64,000 nucleotides of DNA from Paraburkholderia domus (lineage in GTDB: Bacteria > Pseudomonadota > Gammaproteobacteria > Burkholderiales > Burkholderiaceae): the NCBI RefSeq assembly GCF_905220705.1, contig NZ_CAJNAT010000003.1, positions 1-64,000 on the forward strand. Direction: 5' to 3'. Numbering within the stretch: position 1 is the stretch's first letter; every line of letters begins with the position of its first letter. Below are positions 17,673 to 24,806 of the stretch, one piece after another. The notes below the pieces were generated by a model. It had not been told where the DNA came from. It was given only the letters and a program-made list of their open reading frames with translations, and ran no database searches. The position numbers and the translations under genes are program-made.

Positions 17673-18127
17673 GACGCGGCTCCCGGATCGCGTAGTCCGA
17701 ATAGTCCCTTGGAGCGCACAGTGATCACCGTTTCGCCGTGCTGGTTGATGCCTTCCCACTGCGTCGAAACGATGCCGCGATCCGGCTTACTCTCCGAAAC
17801 GCGCTTGTCGAGTACCGTGTTCGTCATCGTGATCGTGTCGCCGACACGCACCGGCTTCAACCAGCGAATCTCGTCGATACCGGGCGAGCCCATCGACGTG
17901 GAACCCGCAATCGCGTTGCGCACCAGCATGCCCATCATGACCGAACAGGTGTGCCAGCCGCTTGCGACCAGTCCGCGAAACGGCGACTTCGCGGCTGCAG
18001 CCTCATCCACGTGAAACGGCTGCGGATCGAACTTCTCCGCGAACTCGACAATCTCTTCGCGCGTAAAAGTATGCTTGCCGATTTCGGTAGTCGTGCCGAC
18101 TACCATGTCCTCGTAACTCCGAACCAT
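17669..18127 (-). CDS. MaoC-family (R)-enoyl-CoA hydratase, first copy
   Basis: A 152-residue MaoC-like protein. The motif FDPQPFHVDEAAAAKSPFRGLVASGWHT contains the catalytic Asp and His of hydratase 2, and RWLKPVRVGDTIT is a typical following strand. AGAGG is seven bases before ATG 18127; a GTG two codons earlier is in frame but less likely. Because both MaoC proteins in this operon keep the Asp/His pair, they probably act as separate hydratases, or as a heteromer with two sites, rather than as one active and one structural subunit. Confidence 0.87.
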   Translation of the reverse strand: MVRSYEDMVVGTTTEIGKHTFTREEIVEFAEKFDPQPFHVDEAAAAKSPFRGLVASGWHTCSVMMGMLVRNAIAGSTSMGSPGIDEIRWLKPVRVGDTITMTNTVLDKRVSESKPDRGIVSTQWEGINQHGETVITVRSKGLFGLRDPGAAS

Positions 18128-18163
18128 CGTCACACCTCTTTCTTATCCGATCCGACCAGTTGA

Positions 18164-19291
18164 TCAGGCTTCCGCGGCGACAAATCCCGGCAGCGCAGCA
18201 AACCGCGCGAGATGGTGATCGACATCGCCCAATGTGGTTTCGATGATAGCAAGACGCTTGAACAGATGCGCTGCCGCCACCTCATTCGTGACGCCCATGC
18301 CGCCATGCAATTGAACCGCCTGCTGACCGACGAACCGGGCAGCCTGACCCACCCGCGCCTTCGCCGCCGAGACCGCGCGGCGACGTTCGTCGGCGTCTGC
18401 GCTCGTGTAACGCATGGCCGCGAGATAAGTGATTGAACGCGCCTGCTCGGCGTGAATCAACATCTCGACCATGCGATGCTGTAACGCCTGAAAACGCGCG
18501 ATCGGCTGGCCGAACTGCTGGCGCGTCTTCGTGTACTCGGCCGTTGCGTGGTTCAGTGCATCGAGCGCGCCAACCGCTTCCGCACACAGCAAAACCGTGC
18601 CGTAGTCTGCGATGTGCTCGAGGGCCGCAGCGCCAGCGTGTTTGCCGGTGAGCTGGCGTGCCGGCGTGCCATCGAACTTGAGTGTCGCCGCGCGCTGGCC
18701 GTCGATCGTGCGGTAGTCGGTGACTTTGACGCCGGCCGCATCGCGAGCGACCACAAAGAGCGCGATCTCGCCGTTCAACCGCGCCGGAACGATCCAGTAA
18801 TCCGCTTGCGCCCCGTGCAGCACAACTGACTTCGTGCCGGTCAACGTCTGCTGATCGCCCTGCCCGTTAGCAACGGTCTCGACCTCGAACAGGTCGTAGC
18901 GTGCGCGTGGCTCGTGAAATGCCACTGCAAGCTTGATCTCGCCCTGAGCCGCACGTTCGAGCAGCGACGCGTCTTCGCCCTCTCCGGTACCCGCAATCCG
19001 TAGTGCTTCGACACCCACCGCGGTCGCCCAATACGGCTCGATTACCAAAGCACGGCCAAGCTCCTGCATGACCACCAGCATATCGATCGGGCTGCCATTG
19101 AAGCCACCCTGCGCTTCCGGCACCGGCAAGGCGGTCAGGCCCAATTCAGTAAAAGCTGTCCAGTGCGCGTCCGACACACCGGATTCCGATTGCACGATTG
19201 CCTGGCGCGCTTCGAATCCGTAGCTCTTGTCCAGATAGCGACGCAGCGCGTCAGCGAATTGCTGTTGTTCGTCGTTGAAAGTGAAGTCCAT
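18164..19291 (-). CDS. Acyl-CoA dehydrogenase family protein, small (PimD-like) subunit
   Basis: A 375-residue ACAD-fold protein starting MDFTFNDEQQQFADALRRYL. The C-terminal helical domain has TRQQFGQPIARFQALQHRMVEMLIHAEQAR and the FAD-contact segment QAVQLHGGMGVTNE. The beta domain is divergent from typical ACADs. Length and pairing with a second ACAD gene match the small subunits of two-component ACADs such as PimCD (pimeloyl-CoA) or the ChsE type (steroid side chains), which is a family-level inference. GAGGAG is seven bases before ATG 19291. It lies ten bases downstream of the larger ACAD gene. Confidence 0.85.
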   Translation of the reverse strand: MDFTFNDEQQQFADALRRYLDKSYGFEARQAIVQSESGVSDAHWTAFTELGLTALPVPEAQGGFNGSPIDMLVVMQELGRALVIEPYWATAVGVEALRIAGTGEGEDASLLERAAQGEIKLAVAFHEPRARYDLFEVETVANGQGDQQTLTGTKSVVLHGAQADYWIVPARLNGEIALFVVARDAAGVKVTDYRTIDGQRAATLKFDGTPARQLTGKHAGAAALEHIADYGTVLLCAEAVGALDALNHATAEYTKTRQQFGQPIARFQALQHRMVEMLIHAEQARSITYLAAMRYTSADADERRRAVSAAKARVGQAARFVGQQAVQLHGGMGVTNEVAAAHLFKRLAIIETTLGDVDHHLARFAALPGFVAAEA

Positions 19292-19301
19292 GCGCCGCTC
19301 C

Positions 19302-20498
19302 TCAAAGTCCCAGAATCATCTGCGCGATGATGTTCTTTTGAATTTCATTCGAGCCGCCGTAAATCGACGTCTTGCGGAAGTTGAAGTAGTACGCGGCCAG
19401 CGGCGCCGCATCATCGTCACCAGCGAGGCTATGTTCGCGTTCGCCTTCGAGGAACGGCACGTCGAACGGTGCGGCCAGCGGTCCGATTGCTTCGACCATC
19501 AGTTCGGTCAGCGCTTGCTGCACTTCCGTGCCCTTGATCTTGAGCATCGAGGCTTCCGGTCCGGGCCCACGTCCGCCCGTTTCATTGGCGACCACGCGTT
19601 GCACGGTGACTTCGAGCGCCATCAGTTCGATCTCAAGACTCGCGACTTTCGCGGCGAACACAGGATCCTGCAGCAACGGCTTGCCGTTCTTCTTCTGATC
19701 GAGCGCGAGGCGCTTCAGGAATACGAGTTCGCGCTTCGATTGCCCAACGCGCGCAATACCGGTGCGCTCGTGCCCGAGCAAATACTTCGCATAGGTCCAG
19801 CCACGATTCTCTTCACCGACCAGATTTTCGACCGGCACTTTCACGTCTTCGAAAAAGACTTCGTTGACTTCGTGGTCCTCGTCGAGCGTGATAATCGGGC
19901 GCACGGTAATACCTGGCGTTTTCATGTCGATCAACAGGAACGAGATGCCCTCCTGCTTTTTCGCGCCGCTGTCGGTGCGCACGAGACAGAACATCATGTC
20001 GGCGTACTGGCCCAGCGTCGTCCAGGTTTTCTGACCGTTGACCACATAGTGATCGCCGACGCGCTCGGCACGCGTGCGCAGCGACGCCAGGTCAGAACCG
20101 GAACCCGGCTCGGAATAACCCTGACACCACCAGTCTGTACCGTCGAGAATGCGCGGCAGATAGTGACGCTTCTGCGCCTCATTGCCGTACTTCATCAACA
20201 CGGGCGCCACCATCGAAACGCCGAACGGCAGCACGGACGGCGCGCCGATACGTGCGCACTCTTCGTCCCAGATATGCCGTTGGGTCGCGTCCCAGCCTGG
20301 GCCACCGAATTCTTTCGGCCACGCGATGACCGACCAGCCGCGCGTGCCGAGCAGCTTATGCCAGCCTGCGAAGTCTTCGCGGTTTAGCCGCTTGTGGTTG
20401 AGTACTTTGTCGCTCAGCTCGCGAGGCAAATTCGCTTCGAGCCAAGCGCGGATGTCGGCGCGGAACGCGTCGTCAGCGGGGGAATAGTCCAGATTCAT
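19302..20498 (-). CDS. Acyl-CoA dehydrogenase family protein, large (PimC-like) subunit
   Basis: A 398-residue ACAD. It has GWSVIAWPKEFGGPGWDATQ, the FAD motif WCQGYSEPGSGSDLASLRTRA, VNGQKTWTT and the C-terminal IYGGSNEIQKNIIAQMILGL. The catalytic Glu found in short/medium-chain ACADs just before this last motif (YEG) is Gly here (YGG), as in several branched or bulky-substrate subfamilies where the base is placed elsewhere. It is the first of four tightly packed genes (two ACADs, two MaoC) that could perform dehydrogenation and hydration of one CoA thioester. Substrate unknown. DUF1178 lies 48 bases upstream on the same strand. Confidence 0.87.
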   Translation of the reverse strand: MNLDYSPADDAFRADIRAWLEANLPRELSDKVLNHKRLNREDFAGWHKLLGTRGWSVIAWPKEFGGPGWDATQRHIWDEECARIGAPSVLPFGVSMVAPVLMKYGNEAQKRHYLPRILDGTDWWCQGYSEPGSGSDLASLRTRAERVGDHYVVNGQKTWTTLGQYADMMFCLVRTDSGAKKQEGISFLLIDMKTPGITVRPIITLDEDHEVNEVFFEDVKVPVENLVGEENRGWTYAKYLLGHERTGIARVGQSKRELVFLKRLALDQKKNGKPLLQDPVFAAKVASLEIELMALEVTVQRVVANETGGRGPGPEASMLKIKGTEVQQALTELMVEAIGPLAAPFDVPFLEGEREHSLAGDDDAAPLAAYYFNFRKTSIYGGSNEIQKNIIAQMILGL

Positions 20499-20546
20499 GC
20501 GTCGTGTCTCCTGGCCGCAACCGCCCGCTGCCAGTGAGCCACTGCG

Positions 20547-20972
20547 CTATTGCAGCGGTTCCTTCAAAGCAGCCGGGACCGGCAGCGGCATCACTTCGAT
20601 GCCTTCTTCGACCAAGGCTTTCGCGTCTTCCGGTGTCGTAACACCGCGAATATTGCGTGCAGGCGCTTCGTTGTAGTGAATGCGCCGTGCTTCCTCAGCG
20701 AAGCGGTCGCCCACGTTCTCAGTCTTTTCCAGTACCTCGCGCAAGGCACGCATAACGCGCGCCTGCATTTCTCCCGTATCCGCAGGGACTTTCGCTTCGG
20801 TCGCACCCGACAGATTCAGGCGCGGCGCGGACGGCAAACGGCTCACTTCATTCGCACCGCAGATCGGACATTCGACGAGCTTGCGGGACTGCTGCGACTC
20901 GAAGTCATCAGCCGAAGCGAACCAGCCTTCGAACCGATGGCCATGCGGACACTGTAAATCGAGGACCTTCAT
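20547..20972 (-). CDS. DUF1178 family zinc-ribbon-like protein
   Basis: A 141-residue cytosolic protein recognised as DUF1178. The N-terminus MKVLDLQCPHGHRFEGWF with the later ECPICGANE supplies a CxxxH/CxxC zinc-ribbon-like set of ligands; the rest is helical and acidic. The function is unknown. It is the first gene of a possible leftward transcription unit with the acyl-CoA dehydrogenase genes (48-base gap), although the family is often found in other contexts, so a functional link is uncertain. Confidence 0.85.
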   Translation of the reverse strand: MKVLDLQCPHGHRFEGWFASADDFESQQSRKLVECPICGANEVSRLPSAPRLNLSGATEAKVPADTGEMQARVMRALREVLEKTENVGDRFAEEARRIHYNEAPARNIRGVTTPEDAKALVEEGIEVMPLPVPAALKEPLQ

Positions 20973-21014
20973 GTGGAATCAGGGCTTGCGTGCCAGTTTA
21001 GCGCAAAATGGAAA

Positions 21015-21036
21015 TTTGTGAACGGTCGTTCGTAAA
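21015..21036. promoter_or_regulatory. Palindrome upstream of DUF1178 / acyl-CoA genes
   Basis: GAACG GT CGTTC (21020-21031) is a perfect inverted repeat, extended outward by AAA/TTT pairing to about 22 bp with two mismatches per side. It lies about 45 bases upstream of the DUF1178 start codon. TetR-type operators have this shape. A related sequence occurs in front of the tetR gene at 62088. Confidence 0.5.
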
Positions 21037-21222
21037 TTTTTACGGGCGGCACGTTAACGCCAGGCGTCGCTGACAAATCGAACGCGGTGGGCGATTTTAA
21101 CGCTTTGCGCAACGGACTGCCGAAGATGGCTTAATCGGCAAACGGCACACCGAACCCTTGGATGAAAGGGAACGCTGATCGTATGAGGCTCATAGGTTCG
21201 CGCGCTTGCCGCTGCGTTCCTT

Positions 21223-21747
21223 TTAGGCCACCAGAAATTCGAGCCGGCGGTTAAGCCGCGGTTCGAGTTCGAGCGCCTCTTTCGCGAGGTTGATCTGCTT
21301 GGCCGATTTCGCGACGTCGAATACGGCCGCCTTGATGTCATACCCGCCACGCGCATTTAGCCAGTCGAGGATGTCCGACAGATGCCACACCGACGCGCTG
21401 CCCTCGTGAACCGGCGGCGGGAAATCGACTGCATGGCTCAACATCAGCTTGCGCATGTTTTGCCGTGACACGCCCGCTACCTCAGCGGCATCCGTGAGGC
21501 CGACGAAGTCCGGCCCCGCCTCGACAAGGCGCGCAGACGGCACTGCCTGTTTGATATCTTTGAGTGCGCTGACCAGCGCTTCAAACGCCGACGCGCCTTC
21601 GCGAGCAAAAACCAGCGCAATGCGTCCCGGCTGCCCCACGCCGATAGTGGCGTCGTCGCATCCGGCTTCGCCCAGCCGCTCGACGATCCCGTCAAGATCG
21701 CAGTCCTCTGCAACGAGCCGGTATTTCAAGGTGAACACATATTCCAT
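21223..21747 (-). CDS. HTH protein, putative antitoxin partner of the HicA-like protein
   Basis: A 174-residue protein. Residues 1-78 form a small alpha/beta domain (MEYVFTLKYRLVAEDCDLDGIV...), and 82-131 form an excisionase/AlpA-like helix-turn-helix (LTDAAEVAGVSRQNMRKLM, then SASVWHLSDILDWLNARG). A helical tail follows. Small N-terminal fold plus DNA-binding domain is the general plan of HicB antitoxins, though the HTH differs. AGGAG lies six bases before ATG 21747, 50 bases after the HicA-like gene, so both should share the promoter at 22058. I do not recognise a named family; antitoxin and autoregulator are inferences from context. Confidence 0.7.
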   Translation of the reverse strand: MEYVFTLKYRLVAEDCDLDGIVERLGEAGCDDATIGVGQPGRIALVFAREGASAFEALVSALKDIKQAVPSARLVEAGPDFVGLTDAAEVAGVSRQNMRKLMLSHAVDFPPPVHEGSASVWHLSDILDWLNARGGYDIKAAVFDVAKSAKQINLAKEALELEPRLNRRLEFLVA

Positions 21748-21797
21748 AATCTACTCCTGCCTTCATTCAGCTTCAGGCTTTTGCCCTTCGAACACTT

Positions 21798-22046
21798 TTA
21801 CTGCCGGCGTGATGTGCAGTTGTCGACGATGCGCTTGAGGTGCTTTGCGTGATTGCCGGGATTTTTTGGCGTACTCCACACACTCGAAATGCAAAACTCG
21901 CCGCAACGACATTCCGCGTCGTTGTAAGGGCAGTACATCTTTCCCCAGGCGTGACCTTTGCCGCCGCCTTGGACGCGCCAGCCGTTTCTTTCCGCGTAAG
22001 CCAGCGCGGCCTCGACCTCTTTTTTGGAATGGATCCCACGGACCAT
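21798..22046 (-). CDS. HicA-like Cys-rich small protein, putative RNase toxin
   Basis: An 82-residue protein. Residues 1-38 follow the HicA pattern: a helix (KKEVEAALAYAERNGWRV), a glycine-rich turn and GKGHAWGKMYC, where His32 aligns with the catalytic His of HicA mRNA interferases. Unlike HicA it has five Cys (39, 46, 48, 52, 77), four of them in CPYNDAECRCGEFC, suggesting a metal site or disulfides, and a C-terminal helix NPGNHAKHLKRIVDNC. GGAGGG is five bases before ATG 22046. The transcript from the promoter at 22058-22086 would have a very short leader. Toxicity is inferred, not shown. Confidence 0.7.
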   Translation of the reverse strand: MVRGIHSKKEVEAALAYAERNGWRVQGGGKGHAWGKMYCPYNDAECRCGEFCISSVWSTPKNPGNHAKHLKRIVDNCTSRRQ

Positions 22047-22057
22047 CTATGCCCTCC

Positions 22058-22086
22058 AATTTAGGGCAAGCGCATCAGGTTGTCAA
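22058..22086 (-). promoter_or_regulatory. Consensus promoter of the HicA-like/HTH cassette
   Basis: The minus strand has a perfect -35 TTGACA (22081-22086), a 17-base spacer and -10 TAAATT (22058-22063). This is one of the best matches to the housekeeping sigma-70 promoter in the window. The -35 and most of the spacer lie within the inverted repeat 22066-22107, so a bound repressor would block it. Confidence 0.85.
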
Positions 22087-22107
22087 GTGACAACCTGATG
22101 CGCTTGC
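22066..22107. repeat. Perfect 20-bp inverted repeat, probable operator
   Basis: Arm 22066-22085 (GCAAGCGCATCAGGTTGTCA) is the exact reverse complement of arm 22088-22107, with only AG between them. It begins 20 bases upstream of the HicA-like start codon and overlaps the promoter. Operator for autoregulation by the HTH protein is the likeliest role; there is no T-run that would make it a terminator. Confidence 0.9.
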
Positions 22108-22292
22108 AACCACAACGGAATACATCTCACACCCTTCGTTATCCAAAATAAGTGTAATAACAAACCCCGTTGTCAGATGTCGATACTAGAGCGGCAACGG
22201 TCGTGGGGCGAGACTGTCAGATGGCATAGGACGGAACCCCGCTTTTCATACACGGGGGCACGCATTGAGTCGATATCGCGGCCACAATGACA

Positions 22293-22325
22293 AAGCCCCT
22301 GCCGGTCACAGACCAGCAGGGGCTT
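22293..22325 (-). terminator. Terminator after the Nudix gene (end of nuo region)
   Basis: AAGCCCCTGC (22293-22302) pairs with GCAGGGGCTT (22316-22325), with an inner GGTC/GACC stem. On the minus strand it is followed by TTTGTCATT, a weak T-run. The stretch 22108-22292 between this and the HicA-like cassette shows no gene. Confidence 0.75.
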
Positions 22326-22385
22326 CTTGCAGATTGTCCAGTCGGCGCCTGACCCGCGCCCATTCCGAGTTCTGACCTGAGCGCG

Positions 22386-22970
22386 CTATTGCGGCTCGGC
22401 CATTGGCCAGGTACCCGACAACACCTTCTCCAGCCAGAACGTGCCGATGATGGTTTTCACGTCCGTCACCTTGCCCGTGCGTACCCATTCCAACATATCG
22501 GTGACGCTGGCGGTGAACAGTTCAAGGAATTCGCCGTCATCGAGTTTGCGCTCGCCGGCGGTCAGCCCACGCGCCAGATAAATATCGATGAATTCGGTCG
22601 AGTAGGAAATGATGGGATGAATGCGCGTCAGATAAACGTACTCACGCGCCGTATAGCCTGTCTCTTCTTGCAGCTCGCGTTTCGCGCAGGCCAGTGCACC
22701 TTCGTTCGGATCGAGCTTGCCCGCTGGGTATTCGACCATGACCTTACCCATCGGATAGCGGTACTGGCTTTCCAGCAACACGCGGCCGTCGTCGAATAGC
22801 GGAATCACCATCACGGCACCCGGATGCTGAACGTACTCGCGAGTGGCCTGCTTACCGTCCGGCAAGCGGACGGTATCGCACTTGAGCGTGAGGAACGGCC
22901 CTTGATGGATCGTTTTGCTCTCGAGACAGGTCTCGGTGAGCGTGGCGTCGTGATCGGGAAGTTCAGCCAT
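22386..22970 (-). CDS. Nudix hydrolase, ADP-ribose pyrophosphatase type
   Basis: A 194-residue Nudix enzyme. The Nudix box is GKLDPNEGALACAKRELQEETGY (consensus Gx5Ex7REUxEExGU) at about residues 84-106, preceded by VMVEYPAG as in ADP-ribose pyrophosphatases (NudF). It would hydrolyse ADP-ribose or related nucleoside diphosphate sugars to AMP and sugar phosphate, needing Mg. It is the last gene of the leftward complex I transcription unit, 42 bases after DUF2818, and is followed by a terminator. Placement behind genes for NADH oxidation is common in Burkholderiales as I recall and suggests removal of NAD-derived ADP-ribose. Confidence 0.9.
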   Translation of the reverse strand: MAELPDHDATLTETCLESKTIHQGPFLTLKCDTVRLPDGKQATREYVQHPGAVMVIPLFDDGRVLLESQYRYPMGKVMVEYPAGKLDPNEGALACAKRELQEETGYTAREYVYLTRIHPIISYSTEFIDIYLARGLTAGERKLDDGEFLELFTASVTDMLEWVRTGKVTDVKTIIGTFWLEKVLSGTWPMAEPQ

Positions 22971-23012
22971 ATGCGACCTCAGGACAGCTTGGTGCGCGAC
23001 GGCGGGACGCCG

Positions 23013-23309
23013 TCAGCGACGTTTGACGAGATACTGGAAGGTAAAGCCGGGGAACGCGAACACGACGAACAATGCGAACGTGATCGCGTAGAACTGCCAC
23101 CCTTGTTCGAAGCGGTTACCCGCGCGCGCTTCCAGCAGAAATCCGAGCGCGCCGACCACAAAGTACAGCACGATCAATTCGGCAATCCGGATCCAGGCGC
23201 TCTTCTTCACCGCTTTCAACGGCAAGGCGGCGAAGAGACGCTGATTCAGAAATGGCAGGTTGGCGCCGACCAGCGCCAACAACACGATAAACCAACCCGC
23301 AGCCGACAT
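23013..23309 (-). CDS. DUF2818 family small membrane protein
   Basis: A 98-residue protein with hydrophobic segments at about 5-22, 42-62 and 74-95 and a basic C-terminus (VKRR). It is the DUF2818 family, which occurs directly after nuoN in many betaproteobacteria. Its ATG lies within the stop codon of nuoN (ATGA), so translation is coupled. It may be an accessory or assembly factor of complex I; this is inferred only from position. Confidence 0.85.
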   Translation of the reverse strand: MSAAGWFIVLLALVGANLPFLNQRLFAALPLKAVKKSAWIRIAELIVLYFVVGALGFLLEARAGNRFEQGWQFYAITFALFVVFAFPGFTFQYLVKRR

Positions 23310-24781
23310 CAGAGCAGCAGCGTGTGCTGGATAGCCTGCAGGCAGGCCTTCAACAGCGGATCCGGCACGATACCGAGCACCAGCACGGCAACACCGTTGA
23401 ACGCAAGCAAAGCACGCGTGCTTGTGTCGGCGACAATCGGCGACTTGTCTTGCGGTTCGTCGAAGTACATCAGCTTGACGATACGCAGGTAGTAGAACGC
23501 ACCGAACAGCGACGTGATCACGGCCAACACGGTAAGCCAGGTCAAACCGGCATTCATGGTTGCCTGCAGCACCGCGAGCTTGGCGTAGAAGCCGACTGCA
23601 GGCGGGATGCCGGCGAGCGAGAACATCATTACCATCATGACGAAAGCGAACACCGGGCTGCGTTGATTCAGGCCCTTGAAGTCTTCGAGCGTGTCCGCCT
23701 CGAAATCGCGGCGTGCCAGCAGCATGATGATGCCGAAGGTGCCCATCGTCGTAATCAGATAGACGATGCTGTAGTACATCGCCGAACCATACGCATTGGC
23801 CGCGCCGGTCGTCTTCTGATCCACCACGCCGGCCAGCAGGCCGAGCAGTACGAAGCCCATGTTCGAAATCGCCGAGTACGCGAGCATACGCTTGACGTTG
23901 CGTTGCACGATACCGGTGATGTTGCCGACAATTAGCGACAGCGCTGCCAGGATCACCAGCATTTGCTGCCACTCGACCGCCAGCGGCAGCAGACCCATCA
24001 CGAGGAAGCGCAGGCCCCATGCGAATGCAGCCACCTTCGGACCGCCGCCGACCATCAGCGTCATTGCCGTCGGAGCGCCCTGATACACGTCGGGCACCCA
24101 CATGTGGAACGGCACCGCACCCATCTTGAACGCCACGCCTGCCACGATGAAGATCACGCCGAACAGCAGCACGCTCGGATCGTAGTGGCTCGTGCCGATC
24201 GCCTTGAACACTTCGTTCAGGTCGAGCGAACCGGTCGCACCGTACAGCATCGAAATGCCGTACAGCAGGAAACCGGAAGCCAACGCACCGAGCACGTAGT
24301 ACTTCATTGCAGCTTCGTTCGACTGCGCCGCGTCTCGACGCAGTGCAATCGCACCGTACAGCGACAGCGACATCAGTTCCAGACCGAGGTACAGCGTCAG
24401 GAAGTTGTTGCCGGAAATCATCACGAGTTGGCCGAGCAACGAGAACATGCCCAACAGGAAGAACTCGCCACGGAATAGTCCGCGATCCTCGAGGTACCGG
24501 CGCGAATAAACGATCGACACGGCATAGCCGAGCGTCACCACCGCTTTCATCACATTGGCGAACGAATCCACCACATACATGTGACCGAAGAAGTAGTGCA
24601 CCTGCGGGTCGAACGCGTTCACCGCGAACCAGACGCCGGCAATCAGCGTCGAGAAGAACGCGATGAAATACGTGGTACGGCGACCGGCCTGGCCGACGAA
24701 TGTGTCGTTGAGCCACGCGATCACAACGGCGAGCATCACCAGTGCGTCGGGCAACAGGGCAGTCATAGGGGCGTTTTGCAT
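23309..24781 (-). CDS. nuoN: NADH-quinone oxidoreductase subunit N
   Basis: A 490-residue membrane subunit of respiratory complex I, one of three antiporter-like subunits (L, M, N) thought to pump protons in the inner membrane. About 14 hydrophobic helices, the conserved Lys/Glu membrane charges and segments such as YYVLGALASGFLLYGISMLYG and PFHMWVPDVYQGAPTAMT are present. Length is normal. A GGAGG lies 12 bases upstream of ATG 24781; ATG five codons later is an alternative. It is separated from nuoM by 25 bases. Confidence 0.95.
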   Translation of the reverse strand: MQNAPMTALLPDALVMLAVVIAWLNDTFVGQAGRRTTYFIAFFSTLIAGVWFAVNAFDPQVHYFFGHMYVVDSFANVMKAVVTLGYAVSIVYSRRYLEDRGLFRGEFFLLGMFSLLGQLVMISGNNFLTLYLGLELMSLSLYGAIALRRDAAQSNEAAMKYYVLGALASGFLLYGISMLYGATGSLDLNEVFKAIGTSHYDPSVLLFGVIFIVAGVAFKMGAVPFHMWVPDVYQGAPTAMTLMVGGGPKVAAFAWGLRFLVMGLLPLAVEWQQMLVILAALSLIVGNITGIVQRNVKRMLAYSAISNMGFVLLGLLAGVVDQKTTGAANAYGSAMYYSIVYLITTMGTFGIIMLLARRDFEADTLEDFKGLNQRSPVFAFVMMVMMFSLAGIPPAVGFYAKLAVLQATMNAGLTWLTVLAVITSLFGAFYYLRIVKLMYFDEPQDKSPIVADTSTRALLAFNGVAVLVLGIVPDPLLKACLQAIQHTLLL

Positions 24782-24806
24782 GATCTTTAAATTCCTCCGC
24801 TCTGCA

